DNA of 64,000 bases from CAVSRC01 sp963798195 (GTDB lineage Bacteria > Pseudomonadota > Alphaproteobacteria > Rhizobiales > Kaistiaceae). Position 1 is the stretch's first letter; every line of letters starts with the position of its first letter. Below are positions 16,690 to 25,858 of the stretch, piece after piece. The notes below the pieces were generated by a model that was given only the letters and a program-made list of their open reading frames with translations, did not search any database and was not told where the DNA came from. The stretch lies in contig CAWCSF010000004.1 in assembly GCA_963798195.1 (NCBI GenBank), positions 197,638 to 261,637 of the forward strand, written 5' to 3'. Both the position numbers and the translations under genes were made by a program.

Positions 16690-18348
16690 CTACTGAGCTA
16701 CAACGCCTTCCGGCGCCGTGGCGATGTCGAAGGCGGCGGCCATCAGCGCCCGGGTGTAGGCAGTCTGCGGCTGGTCGAAAACCTTCGCCGCCGCGCCTTG
16801 CTCGACCACCTTGCCGGCGCGCATCACCATGATGTCGTTGGCAAGTGCGCGCACGACCTTCAGGTCGTGACTGATGAACAGGTAGGCGAGGTCGTGCCGT
16901 CGCTGCAGGTCGCGGAGCAGATCGACCACCTGCGCCTGCACGCTCATGTCGAGCGCCGACGTCGGCTCGTCGAGCATTACGAATTTCGGCTCCAGCACCA
17001 TCGCGCGCGCCACGGCGATGCGCTGCCGCTGCCCGCCGGAGAATTCGTGCGGATAGCGGTTGCGGGTCGCCGCGTCGAGGCCGACTTCCTCGAGTGCTTC
17101 CGCCACCCGCCGCTCGCGGTCCGCGGCCGAAAGGTTCGGCGCATGCACCTTCAGGCCCTCGCCGACTATGTCGCTGATCGACATGCGCGGGCTGAGCGAG
17201 CCGTAGGGGTCCTGGAAGACGATCTGCATCGAGCGCCGCAGCGGGCGCATCTCCTTGAAGCTCAGGCCGTCGATGCCCTTGCCGAGAAACGCGATCGGAC
17301 CTTCCGACGAGATCAGGCGCATCAGCGCCAGGCCAAGCGTCGTCTTGCCTGATCCGGATTCGCCGACGACGCCGAGCGTCTGGCCCCGCCGCACGGTGAC
17401 GTTGACGCCATCGACCGCCTTGACGTAGCCGACCGTGCGCCGAAGGAAGCCGCGGCGGATCGGAAACCACACCTTGAGCCCGTCCGCTTCCATCACCACG
17501 GGCTGAGCGGTGTCGGAATGCGGCGGGTCGCCCTTCGGCTCGGCCGCCAGCAGGTGCCGCGTATAGGCGTGCTGCGGGTTCGCGAAGATTTCCTCGGTTG
17601 GCCCCTGCTCGACGATGTGCCCGCCGGTCATCACGGAGACGCGGTTGGCGAAGCGCCGCACGATGCCGAGATCGTGTGTGATGAACAGCATCGCCATCCC
17701 GGTCTGCTTCTGCAGGTCGGCGAGCAGTTTCAGGATCTGCGCCTGCACCGTCACGTCGAGCGCCGTCGTCGGCTCGTCGGCGATGAAGAGGTCCGGCTCG
17801 TTGGCGAGCGCCATGGCGATCATCACGCGCTGGCGTTGTCCGCCGGAAAGCTGGTGCGGATAGGCGCCAAGCCGGCTCTCCGCGTCACGGATGCCGACCT
17901 GGTTGAACAACTCCAGCACGCGCGTACGCGCCGCCGTCTCGTGCAGCCCGCGATGCACCTTGAGGATTTCGCCGACCTGCCGCTCGATGGTGTGCAGCGG
18001 GTTGAGGGAGGTCATCGGCTCCTGAAAGACGATGCCGATGTCGTTGCCGCGCACCGCGCGCAGCTCTTTGTCGGTCGCCTTCAGCAGGTCCTTGCCCTTG
18101 AACAGGATTTCGCCGGCCGGATGCACCGCCGATGCGGGCAGCAGCTTCATCACCGAGAGTGCCGTCACCGACTTGCCGGAGCCGGATTTGCCGACCAGCG
18201 CCACGGTCTCGCCCCGCATGATGTCGAAGCTGGCACCCTCGACCGCCATCGTCTCCACGCCGCCCTGCCGGAAGGCGACGCCGAGGTTGCGGACCGAAAG
18301 GAGAGGAGCCTCGCTCGCGCTCAAAGCCCCGTCCCCGAGTGTTCGCAT
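16690..18348 (-). CDS. yejF: Microcin C/peptide ABC importer ATPase YejF
   Basis: A fused double ATPase of about 552 residues that energises the Yej oligopeptide importer. First half: Walker A LVGKSGSGKSVTAL, signature LSGGQRQRVMIAMAL and Walker B DLFIADEPTTALD. Second half: VVGESGSGKTTLGLAL, FSGGQRQRIAVARAM and FVMLDEPTSALD. The start is uncertain: the ATG at 18348 overlaps the upstream small gene by 28 bases, while a TTG at 18324 would give a 4-base TTGA overlap, like the other junctions of this operon. It is the last gene of the yejAABE-x-F order. Confidence 0.92.
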   Translation of the reverse strand: MRTLGDGALSASEAPLLSVRNLGVAFRQGGVETMAVEGASFDIMRGETVALVGKSGSGKSVTALSVMKLLPASAVHPAGEILFKGKDLLKATDKELRAVRGNDIGIVFQEPMTSLNPLHTIERQVGEILKVHRGLHETAARTRVLELFNQVGIRDAESRLGAYPHQLSGGQRQRVMIAMALANEPDLFIADEPTTALDVTVQAQILKLLADLQKQTGMAMLFITHDLGIVRRFANRVSVMTGGHIVEQGPTEEIFANPQHAYTRHLLAAEPKGDPPHSDTAQPVVMEADGLKVWFPIRRGFLRRTVGYVKAVDGVNVTVRRGQTLGVVGESGSGKTTLGLALMRLISSEGPIAFLGKGIDGLSFKEMRPLRRSMQIVFQDPYGSLSPRMSISDIVGEGLKVHAPNLSAADRERRVAEALEEVGLDAATRNRYPHEFSGGQRQRIAVARAMVLEPKFVMLDEPTSALDMSVQAQVVDLLRDLQRRHDLAYLFISHDLKVVRALANDIMVMRAGKVVEQGAAAKVFDQPQTAYTRALMAAAFDIATAPEGVVAQ

Positions 18349-18647
18349 TTGCCGCCGGTCTGGACCATGCGCGCGTCGAAATAGTCGAAGCAGCGCGCGA
18401 AATCGCCGATCTGCGACACCCACATGGTGACCACCGCCTGCCGCCCGTCAGGCCACGACATGGTCGACATCGAAAGGAACTTCCAACCGTCGCGGGCAAG
18501 CGAGGCGGACGAGGCCTGCTCGTCGAAGCCCCAGATGCCGTAGCCTTCGTTGGTGGAGCCGGCGCTCTCGCGGTCGTCGGCGGCCAGGACCGGCCCGCAA
18601 AGCGTGGTCGCGAGGCTCGCAGCAAGCAGGGCGCGCAATCTCATCAT
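18321..18647 (-). CDS. Small exported protein of unknown function within the yej operon
   Basis: A 108-residue protein with a clear Sec signal peptide: basic start MMRLR, then a hydrophobic stretch ending in CGPVLA around residue 23. The mature part is about 85 residues, rich in aromatics (GYGIWGFDE, WKFLSMSTMSWPDG) and has two Cys, in FARCFDYFD and GGKCEHSG, that could form a disulfide. Its ATG overlaps the yejE stop as ATGA, and yejF starts inside or at its end, so it is translationally tied to the importer on both sides. I do not recognise the family. A periplasmic accessory to the importer is an inference. Confidence 0.75.
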   Translation of the reverse strand: MMRLRALLAASLATTLCGPVLAADDRESAGSTNEGYGIWGFDEQASSASLARDGWKFLSMSTMSWPDGRQAVVTMWVSQIGDFARCFDYFDARMVQTGGKCEHSGTGL

Positions 18648-19834
18648 GCGAAGGTCTTCCTTGGGTCGAAGGCATCGCGCACTGCCTCGCCGACGAAGAT
18701 CAGGAGGGAGAGCATCAGCGAGATAACGATGAAGCCGGTGAGGCCAAGCCATGGTGCATGGATATTGTCCTTGCCTTGCGCCAGCAGTTCGCCGAGCGAC
18801 GGCGACCCGGGCGGCAGGCCGAAGCCGAGGAAGTCGAGCGAGGTCAGCGTGGTGATCGAGCCGTTGAGGATGAAGGGCAGGAAGGTCAGCGTCGCGACCA
18901 TGGCGTTGGGCAGCAGGTGGCGGAACATGATGGTCAGGTTGCCGACGCCGAGCGCCCGCGCCGCGTTGACGTACTCGAAGTTGCGCCCACGCAGGAATTC
19001 CGCGCGCACCACGCCGACCAGCGCCACCCAGGAGAATAGCAGCAAGATGCCGAGCAGCACCCAGAAGCTCGGAGCGATCACGGAAGAGATGATCAGCAGC
19101 AGATAGAGAGCCGGAATCGAGGTCCAGATCTCGATGAAGCGCTGGAAGCCGAGATCGACCCAGCCGCCGAAATAGCCTTGTACGGCGCCGGCCAGCACAC
19201 CGATGAACGAGGAGATGATGGCGAGCGTCAGCCCGAATTCGACAGAGATGCGGAAGCCGTAGACCAGCCGCGCCACCACGTCGCGCGCCTGGTCGTCGGT
19301 GCCCAGCCAGTTCCAGTTGCCGAGCGTGCAATTCGCGTCGTTGATGCCGTCCGGATAGTGCGCGCAGCGCTCTTCCAGCGTCATCATCCACCACGGTGGC
19401 GCCGGCGCCGGCACCGCGATCTCGTTGTTGACCGTGCGGTAGGAGTAGCGGATCGGTGGCCAGAGCATCCAGCCGTCGGCGAGAATCTCGTTCTGCACGA
19501 AAGGATCGCGATAGTCGGTCGTCGCCAGGAAGCCGCCGAATTTCGATTCCGGATAATTGGTCAGCACTGGAAACAGGATCTCGCCCTTGTACGAGACGAC
19601 AATCGGCCTGTCGTTGACGAGGACGTTGGCGAGGAGCGACAGGCCGAAGAGCACGAGGAATATCCACAGCGACCAGAACCCGCGCCGGTTCTTCTTGAAA
19701 TTCTCCAGCCGGCGCCGGTTGATCGGCGAGAGCGTGAACCCGCGCCTCAGCGGCGGCGGCTGCTCCTCGCCGGGCAGCGGCTCGATGTTCTCGTAGCCGC
19801 CGCGTTCCAGTTTCTGCTCGAGTTTCTGGTCCAA
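18644..19834 (-). CDS. yejE: Peptide ABC importer permease YejE
   Basis: A 396-residue inner-membrane permease of the DppC/OppC type, subfamily YejE. A cytoplasmic N-terminal region of about 40 residues precedes a first membrane span (WSLWIFLVLFGLSLLANVLV). A large periplasmic segment with Trp/Tyr-rich motifs (about 60-165) is typical of YejE. The permease domain follows, with the EAA loop near 285-305 (NAARALGVGNLTIMFRHLLPNAMV). It starts one base from the yejB stop and its own stop overlaps the small exported-protein gene. Confidence 0.93.
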   Translation of the reverse strand: MDQKLEQKLERGGYENIEPLPGEEQPPPLRRGFTLSPINRRRLENFKKNRRGFWSLWIFLVLFGLSLLANVLVNDRPIVVSYKGEILFPVLTNYPESKFGGFLATTDYRDPFVQNEILADGWMLWPPIRYSYRTVNNEIAVPAPAPPWWMMTLEERCAHYPDGINDANCTLGNWNWLGTDDQARDVVARLVYGFRISVEFGLTLAIISSFIGVLAGAVQGYFGGWVDLGFQRFIEIWTSIPALYLLLIISSVIAPSFWVLLGILLLFSWVALVGVVRAEFLRGRNFEYVNAARALGVGNLTIMFRHLLPNAMVATLTFLPFILNGSITTLTSLDFLGFGLPPGSPSLGELLAQGKDNIHAPWLGLTGFIVISLMLSLLIFVGEAVRDAFDPRKTFA

Positions 19835-20962
19835 TCAGACCTCGCGCGTCTCGAAATCGATGCGGGGATCGATCCAGGTGTAGGTCAGGTCGGAGATCAG
19901 GTTCACCGCCAGCCCCATCAGCGAGAAGATGTAGAGCGTGGCGAAGACCACCGGATAGTCGCGGTTGAGCACCGACTCGAAGCCGAGCAGGCCGAGTCCG
20001 TCGAGCGAGAATATCGTCTCGATCAGCAGCGCTCCGGCGAAGAACGCGCTGATGAAGGCGCCCGGGAAGCCGGCGATGACGATCAGCATCGCGTTCCGGA
20101 ACACGTGGCCGTAGAGCACCTGCCGCTCGGAGAGGCCCTTCGCCCGCGCCGTCATGACGTACTGCTTGCGGATCTCGTCGAGGAAAGAGTTTTTGGTCAG
20201 CAGCGTCGTGGTGGCGAAGGCGGAAAGCGCCATTGCTGTCAGCGGCAGCGCCAGGTGCCAGAAATAGTCGAGCAGCGCCGTAGGGTCGGTCACCCATTGC
20301 CAGAACGGCACATTGACGTAGCGGTCGGACCACAGGCCGCGCAACGGGAAGAAATCCCAGAACGATCCGCCGGCGAACAGGATGATGAGCAGGATCGCGA
20401 ACAGGAAGCCGGGAATGGCGTAGCCGACGATGATCACCGCGCTCGTCCAGATGTCGAAGCGCGAGCCGTCCTGTACCGCCTTGCGAATGCCGAGCGGGAT
20501 CGAGATAGCGTACGAGAGCAGCGTCATCCACAGCCCGAGCGAGATCGACACCGGCATCTTCTCGCCGATCAGCTTGAGCACGCTGATGTCGCGGAAATAG
20601 CTGTTGCCGAAGTCGAAGCGCGCGTAGTTCCACAGCATCAGGCCGAAGCGTTCCAGCGGCGGCTTGTCGAAGCCGAACTGCTTCTCCAGCGACTTGATGA
20701 ATTCCGGGTCGAGGCCCTGCGCGCCGCGATATTTCGACGTCGTCTCGTCGCCGCCCTGGCCCTGTCCGTTGCCGGTCCCGGCGAAGTCTCCGCCGCCGCC
20801 GGTAATACGCGAAGTCGCCGAAACGTCTGTGCCCTGAAGCTGCGCGATAATGCGTTCGATCGGCCCGCCGGGCGCGAACTGCACCACGGCAAAGCTGATC
20901 GCCATGATGCCGATCATCGTCGGGATGATCAGCAGGATGCGGCGGAGGATATAGGCGCCCAT
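19835..20962 (-). CDS. yejB: Peptide ABC importer permease YejB
   Basis: A 375-residue DppB/OppB-type permease, subfamily YejB. The N-terminal span is typical (YILRRILLIIPTMIGI), followed by FAPGGPIERII and a periplasmic, Gly-rich insertion near residues 45-75 that is variable in the family. The EAA-like loop is ARAKGLSERQVLYGHVFRNAM near 258-278. It lies 7 bases after the upstream binding-protein gene and directly abuts yejE. With YejE and YejF it forms the membrane complex that in enterobacteria imports microcin C and oligopeptides. Confidence 0.93.
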   Translation of the reverse strand: MGAYILRRILLIIPTMIGIMAISFAVVQFAPGGPIERIIAQLQGTDVSATSRITGGGGDFAGTGNGQGQGGDETTSKYRGAQGLDPEFIKSLEKQFGFDKPPLERFGLMLWNYARFDFGNSYFRDISVLKLIGEKMPVSISLGLWMTLLSYAISIPLGIRKAVQDGSRFDIWTSAVIIVGYAIPGFLFAILLIILFAGGSFWDFFPLRGLWSDRYVNVPFWQWVTDPTALLDYFWHLALPLTAMALSAFATTTLLTKNSFLDEIRKQYVMTARAKGLSERQVLYGHVFRNAMLIVIAGFPGAFISAFFAGALLIETIFSLDGLGLLGFESVLNRDYPVVFATLYIFSLMGLAVNLISDLTYTWIDPRIDFETREV

Positions 20963-20969
20963 CTGTTTC

Positions 20970-22847
20970 CTAGCCGGTGTAGCCGATAGCCGCCGCCCGG
21001 TTCTTGTCGAACCACCAGGTCACCTCGGGCTGGAAGGCGTAGTCCGGCTTCTCCGCCGGCCAGCCGAAGATATCCCAGTAGGCGAGGCGATGGTTGGCAA
21101 GGGTCCACGCCGGGCACCAGTACTGGCCGGCGCGGAAAACACGGTCGATGACGCGCGTGATGGTTTGCAGATCCTCGCGCGTCTGCACCTTGGGCAGCAG
21201 CGCCAACGCGGCGTCGATCGCCGGCTCCTTGACGCCGGCATAGTTGCGGCTGCCGGGCGTGTCGGCGGCGCGCGATCCGTAGAACTGTTGCAGCCCGTCG
21301 ATCGGCGTCGCGCCGAACGAGAACGCCTGCATCACGATGTCGAAGTTGAAGTCGTTCTCGCGCGCCTGCGCCTGCACCGGGTCGACCTGGCGGATGCTGG
21401 CGTCGATGCCGAGCGCCTTGAGATTGTTGATGTACGGCGCGAACACGCGCTCGAAGACAGCCGCGTCGATCAGGAACTCGACCTCGAAGGGCGCGCCTTC
21501 CTCGTCAACCAGTTGCGTGCCCATCTGCTTCCAGCCGGCCTCGGCCAGCAGGTCCGCTGCCCGTTTCAGGATGGCGCGGTCGCGGCCGCTGCCGTCGGTG
21601 CTGGGCGGTATGTACGGTTCCTCGAATGCCGCCGCCGGAAGGTCGGCGCGGAACGGTTCGAGGATGGCGAGCTCCGCTTCGCTCGGCAGTTCGATGGCAG
21701 CGAAATCGGATCGCCCGAACACGGAGGTCTGGCGAACGTATGAGCCGAAGAAGAGGTTCTTGTTCGACCATTCGAAGTCGAAGGCAAGCGCCAGGGCTTG
21801 CCGCGTGCGCGGGTCACGAAACTTGCCGCGCCGGGTGTTGAAGTACCAGCCTTGCAGCGACGGCCGTTTCTCGCTGGGGAAGTCGGTGGATTTCTTCACC
21901 TTGCCCTGCTGGATGGCCGGGAAATTGTAGTCGTTCGCCCACGTCAGCGAGGTGAACTCCTCGCGGTGGGTGATGTCGCCTTTCTTGAAAGCCTCGAAGG
22001 CTGCCTGCCGTTCGACGAAAAAGTCGATGCGGATGGTGCCGAAATTATTCTGGCCGACATTCACCGGGAGGTCCTTCGCCCAGTAGTCGTCGACGCGCTC
22101 GTATTCGATGAAGCGCGCGGCCGACACCCTGCCGACCCTGTAGGGACCGGAGGCCAGCGGCGGCGACTGGGTCGAAGCGTCGAACGTCTTGTCGGCATAG
22201 TAGGCCTTGGAGAAGATCGGCAGCCCGGCGATGACAAGGATCGTTTCGCGTGTGCGCTGGTCGTTCAGCTTCACCACCAGAGTCTGTGGGTCGCTGGCCT
22301 CGGCCGAATCCATGGCGCGCAGCGGCTCGGTGATCGTCGGATAGCCTTTCTCCTTCAGCGTCATCAGCGAGAAGGCGACGTCTTCGGCGGTCAGCGGGGT
22401 GCCGTCATGGAAGCGCGCCTCGGACCGCAAATGGAACGTGAAGGTATTGCCATCCTCCGATACGTCCACGCTCTCCGCCACCAGCCCATACACCGCTTCG
22501 GGCTCGTCGGTCGCGCGCGCCATCAGCGTGTCGAAGGTGATTTCCATGCGTGGCGGCGAGTCGCCTTTCAGCACGAAGCTGTTCAGCGTGTTGAAGGTTT
22601 GCGGCGACTGGTTGAAGAGCCAGTTGGGCACCTGGAAGTTCATGCGCCCGCCCTTGGGTGCATCCGCGTTGACGTAGTCGAAATGCGCGAATCCCGGCTT
22701 GTATTTCAACTCGCCGAAGATCGACAGGCCGTGCAGTCCGGTCTTGCCGGAGGCCCACGCCCATGGCGCCAGCAGTGGCGCGGCGGCAATGGCGCCGGCC
22801 CCGGCGAGCGCGGCGCGGCGCGTCAGGCCGCGCGACGGCACCCTCAC
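20970..22847 (-). CDS. Second YejA-like solute-binding protein, Tat-type signal
   Basis: A 625-residue extracytoplasmic binding protein of the SBP_bac_5 family, YejA subgroup (FAHFDYVNADAPKGG near residue 50, HDGTPLTAEDVAFSLM near 145). The GTG at 22847 overlaps the upstream stop (GTGA). The N terminus carries a twin-arginine type signal: LTRRAALAGAGAIAAAPLL. It is therefore predicted to be exported folded, unlike its paralogue upstream, which has a Sec signal. The two are clearly homologous along their length but not close. Two binding proteins feeding one YejBEF channel would widen the peptide range. Confidence 0.88.
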   Translation of the reverse strand: MRVPSRGLTRRAALAGAGAIAAAPLLAPWAWASGKTGLHGLSIFGELKYKPGFAHFDYVNADAPKGGRMNFQVPNWLFNQSPQTFNTLNSFVLKGDSPPRMEITFDTLMARATDEPEAVYGLVAESVDVSEDGNTFTFHLRSEARFHDGTPLTAEDVAFSLMTLKEKGYPTITEPLRAMDSAEASDPQTLVVKLNDQRTRETILVIAGLPIFSKAYYADKTFDASTQSPPLASGPYRVGRVSAARFIEYERVDDYWAKDLPVNVGQNNFGTIRIDFFVERQAAFEAFKKGDITHREEFTSLTWANDYNFPAIQQGKVKKSTDFPSEKRPSLQGWYFNTRRGKFRDPRTRQALALAFDFEWSNKNLFFGSYVRQTSVFGRSDFAAIELPSEAELAILEPFRADLPAAAFEEPYIPPSTDGSGRDRAILKRAADLLAEAGWKQMGTQLVDEEGAPFEVEFLIDAAVFERVFAPYINNLKALGIDASIRQVDPVQAQARENDFNFDIVMQAFSFGATPIDGLQQFYGSRAADTPGSRNYAGVKEPAIDAALALLPKVQTREDLQTITRVIDRVFRAGQYWCPAWTLANHRLAYWDIFGWPAEKPDYAFQPEVTWWFDKNRAAAIGYTG

Positions 22848-24739
22848 TTGCCGCCTCCGGTCTTGGCGGCCTTGTCGGCGTCCCACCACCACACCGTCGG
22901 GAAGCCGATGACGAACTTGATCTTGTCGTAGCCGGGATGGCCGAAGCGGTCCCAGTAGGCGATCCGGTCCTTGAGGATCGTGTAACTCGGGATCACGTAT
23001 TGCTGCCACATCATCACGCGGTCGAGCGCCTTGACCGCAGCCACCTGCTCGTCGCGGTCCTTGGCGAAAATGATGCGCTTGGTCAGTTCGTCGACGGCAG
23101 GGTCCTTGATGCCGGCATAATTGCGCGAAGAGTCGCGGTCGGCGGCCGCCGAACCCCAGAAGTCCATCTGCTCATTGCCCGGCGAGTTGGATTCGCCCCA
23201 ACCGGCATAGACCATGTCGAAGTCGCGCGAGCGGATGCGTGTCACGAACTGGCTCGAGTCGACCGAGCGAATGTTCATTGTGATACCGATCCGCGCCAGT
23301 GTTTTCTGGTAGGGCAGGGCGACGCGCTCGATCGTCGGGCCGTTGAGCAGCAGTTCAATCTCGACCGGCTTGCCGTCCTTGCCGATCAGCTTGTTGCCTT
23401 GCAGCTTGTAGCCGGCCTCCTGAAGAAGCTGCACGGCCTTCCGCAGGTTCTCGCGCTGCTTCGCCGGATCGCCACCAACCGGATTGGTGTACTCGTCGGT
23501 GAAGACCTCTGGCGGCACCTCATCCCGGACGGTCTCCAGAATCTCCAGTTCCTTGCCCTCCGGCAGGCCCTTCCAGGCGAGCGGGATGCCGTAGAAGAAC
23601 GAGTTGATGCGCTCGTACTGGTCGAAGAAGATCGTCCGGTTCAGTTCCTCGAAGTCGAAGGCGTAGTTGAGCGCCCGGCGCACCCGCACGTCCTGAAAGA
23701 AGGGACGACGCAGGTTCGGCACGAACCCGACCATCACGCCGGACACCTGGTCGAGCGACACCAGTTCGCGCGTCACCCTGCCGGCCTTGAACGCCGGGAA
23801 GTCGTAGGCGGTCGCCCAGCGCTTCGCCTCGTTCTCGGTCCAGAAGTCGAAATTGTCGGCCTTGAAGGCCTCGAACTCGACGTTGAGGTCGCGGTAGTAC
23901 TCGTAGCTCACCTTGTCGAAGTTGTTGGTGCCGATGTTGACGTTGAGGTCCTTGCCCCAGAAGTCCGGCACGCGCTCGTAGGTGATTGACCGGCCGGGGC
24001 TGACGCTCGCCACCTTGTACGGCCCGGAGCCCAGCGGCGGCTCAAGCGTGCTCTTGGATATGTCGCGTTTGTTGCCCTTGGCGTCGGTGCCCTCCCACCA
24101 GTGCTTGGGGAGAATGGTGAGTTCGCCGACGATTTCAGGCAGTTCGCGATTGCCGGTCTGGTCGAAGGTGAAGGTCACCTGTCCGGGCGCGGTTACTTCG
24201 GCCTTCGTGACGTGCTGGTAGTAGAAGCGCTGGCTCTGGTTGAGTTCGACCGTTTTCTCGAACGACCACACCACGTCCTCGGCCGTGATCGGCTCGCCGT
24301 CGTGCCACTTCGCCGCCGGGTTCAGCCGGTAGGTGACGGTGGAATAATCTGCCGGGTAGCGCACCCCGTCGGCGATCGCGCCGTACTCGGCTGAGATGTC
24401 GGCTTCGTCGAGCGCTCGCATGGTGAGCGACTCGTAGATCAGGCCGAGCCCGTCGGCGGTAACGCCCTTGTCGATGATCGGGTTGAGCGTGTCGAATGTC
24501 TGGCCCGTGCCCGAGAGGCGGGCGGTGCCACCCTTCGGCGCGTCCGGGTTGACGTAGTTGAAGTGGGGAAACCCGGGCGGGTATCCCGGCTGGCCGATCA
24601 GGCTCAAGGCGTGGCGCCACTCGCCGGGTGGGGGCGCTGCCGCGTTGCCCCCGGCCTGCTGCGCCATCGCGGCAACGGCGCTGGCGGCGATCGCCGCGAA
24701 CGCCAGAACCGTCGTCGAAATCCTGAACATAGGGGGCAT
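22844..24739 (-). CDS. yejA: YejA-like peptide-binding protein, Sec-type signal
   Basis: A 631-residue periplasmic binding protein of the YejA group, first gene of the yej operon. A Sec signal peptide ends near AAMAQQ (residue 26). Conserved features are FPHFNYVNPDAPKGG, WHDGEPITAEDVVWSFEK, LGSGPYKVASVSPGRSITYERV and the C-terminal NYAGIKDPAVDELT. GGAG lies just upstream of the ATG at 24739; a second ATG nine bases later is possible. In Sinorhizobium and Brucella, Yej transporters affect tolerance to antimicrobial peptides; whether that holds here is unknown. Confidence 0.9.
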   Translation of the reverse strand: MPPMFRISTTVLAFAAIAASAVAAMAQQAGGNAAAPPPGEWRHALSLIGQPGYPPGFPHFNYVNPDAPKGGTARLSGTGQTFDTLNPIIDKGVTADGLGLIYESLTMRALDEADISAEYGAIADGVRYPADYSTVTYRLNPAAKWHDGEPITAEDVVWSFEKTVELNQSQRFYYQHVTKAEVTAPGQVTFTFDQTGNRELPEIVGELTILPKHWWEGTDAKGNKRDISKSTLEPPLGSGPYKVASVSPGRSITYERVPDFWGKDLNVNIGTNNFDKVSYEYYRDLNVEFEAFKADNFDFWTENEAKRWATAYDFPAFKAGRVTRELVSLDQVSGVMVGFVPNLRRPFFQDVRVRRALNYAFDFEELNRTIFFDQYERINSFFYGIPLAWKGLPEGKELEILETVRDEVPPEVFTDEYTNPVGGDPAKQRENLRKAVQLLQEAGYKLQGNKLIGKDGKPVEIELLLNGPTIERVALPYQKTLARIGITMNIRSVDSSQFVTRIRSRDFDMVYAGWGESNSPGNEQMDFWGSAAADRDSSRNYAGIKDPAVDELTKRIIFAKDRDEQVAAVKALDRVMMWQQYVIPSYTILKDRIAYWDRFGHPGYDKIKFVIGFPTVWWWDADKAAKTGGGK

Positions 24740-24845
24740 AGCTCTCCGTGATCCGCCGTTTTCGGCCCCTCACAGAGCATATTAAGGGCGCAGCCGCGAG
24801 AGGAACACCAGCGGCTGGCAGCTTTATGACTGAAATTTAACCTGA

Positions 24846-24878
24846 AAAGCGGATCGCCGGGCTGTTCCCGGCGATCCG
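24846..24878 (-). terminator. Rho-independent terminator after the cytochrome c gene
   Basis: A perfect 12-bp inverted repeat (CGGATCGCCGGG, loop CTGTT, CCCGGCGATCCG) lies a few bases beyond the cytochrome stop. On the minus strand it is followed by CTTTTC, giving the classic hairpin plus U-run. It separates the cytochrome transcript from the yej operon on the same strand. Confidence 0.85.
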
Positions 24879-24883
24879 GAAGC

Positions 24884-25639
24884 TTACTGCGCCGCGGGCG
24901 CGGTGCCCGGATTCGCCCCGCTCGGCTGGCCGGGCGGCTGCTGCGCGTCGGCGGGAGCTGCTGCCGGTGCGTCGCCGCCTGCCGGCGCGGCAGGTGCCGC
25001 CGTGCCGCCTGCCGGTGCGGCCGGAGCCGCTGCGCCGGCAGCCGGGGCCGCCGGCTGTTCCGCTGCTGGCGCCTGCGCCGAAGCGTCGGGCAGCGGCTGC
25101 GGATTATCCGACAACGTGTTGAGGTAAGCGATCACGTCGGCGCGGTCCTGCGGCTTCTTGATGCCGGCGAAGGACATCGCCGTGCCCGGGATGTAGCCCT
25201 TGGGGTTGGCGACGAAGCCGTCGAGATGCTCGAAGGTCCAGGTGAAGCCTTCCTGGCCCTTCTCCTGGAACGCCTGCGAATACTTGAAATTGCTCTGCGG
25301 ATGGATGATCGGGCTGCCGACCACGCCGTAAAGGTTGGGGCCGACTTTCGCCGGCTGGCCCTTCTCCAGCGTGTGGCAGGCCAGGCACTTCTTCGCCTGT
25401 GATGCGCCCGCTTTCACGTCCGCCGTCTGCAGCCGCACTGCGATCGGCTGCACGTCGGCAGCTCCGCCGCCACCGCCACCGCCGGTCTCGCCGCCCGTCT
25501 CCGCCACCGCGATGACGTAGCCCGGCTGCTCAGCCTCGGCCGGCGTGTAGATCATCTCCGACACGATGCTCAGCGCCATGACGCCCAGCCCGGTGCCCAG
25601 CACTGCCCCGGCGATCTTGTTCCACTCGAATGAATCCAT
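24884..25639 (-). CDS. cycM: Membrane-anchored cytochrome c (CycM-like) with Ala/Pro-rich tail
   Basis: A 251-residue class I cytochrome c. An uncleaved N-terminal anchor (about residues 10-30) precedes a linker with a run of Gly, then the haem site CLACH at residues 85-89. The axial Met lies in PGTAMSFAGIKKPQDRADVIAYL. This matches CycM, which carries electrons to cytochrome oxidase in rhizobia. Unusually, the last 65 or so residues are low-complexity Ala/Pro/Gly (repeats like APAAPAGG), longer than I expect. The ATG at 25639 is used because it starts the anchor. A strong terminator follows. Confidence 0.88.
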   Translation of the reverse strand: MDSFEWNKIAGAVLGTGLGVMALSIVSEMIYTPAEAEQPGYVIAVAETGGETGGGGGGGAADVQPIAVRLQTADVKAGASQAKKCLACHTLEKGQPAKVGPNLYGVVGSPIIHPQSNFKYSQAFQEKGQEGFTWTFEHLDGFVANPKGYIPGTAMSFAGIKKPQDRADVIAYLNTLSDNPQPLPDASAQAPAAEQPAAPAAGAAAPAAPAGGTAAPAAPAGGDAPAAAPADAQQPPGQPSGANPGTAPAAQ

Positions 25640-25858
25640 CGTCAAAACCGCTCCGGAGGCATGTCGCCGGTGAAAGCCGCGTTTCCCGCGGGCAGGCGCA
25701 TGCAAACGATCCCCCAACGACGGCTCACCGGAATCGTTCCGGGACCGCGCTCGGCGCGGAAACTACAAGCTTTCCGCGGCGCTAGGCAACACGTATAAGC
25801 CGCCTCGATTGAGACTTATTGTCCCTCAGGGGGAAGGCCCGTCCAGGGCCCGAAAGCC

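Noticed and set aside
18321..20633. A 770-codon minus-strand open frame across yejE and yejB
   Set aside because: Only its last 108 codons are a real gene; the rest lies in another phase of clear permease genes and is Arg-rich, as expected for shadow frames in high-GC DNA.
19178..20989. A 603-codon plus-strand frame opposite yejB/yejE
   Set aside because: It is antisense to two well-supported permeases, has Glu/Arg/Val-rich shadow composition and no domain.
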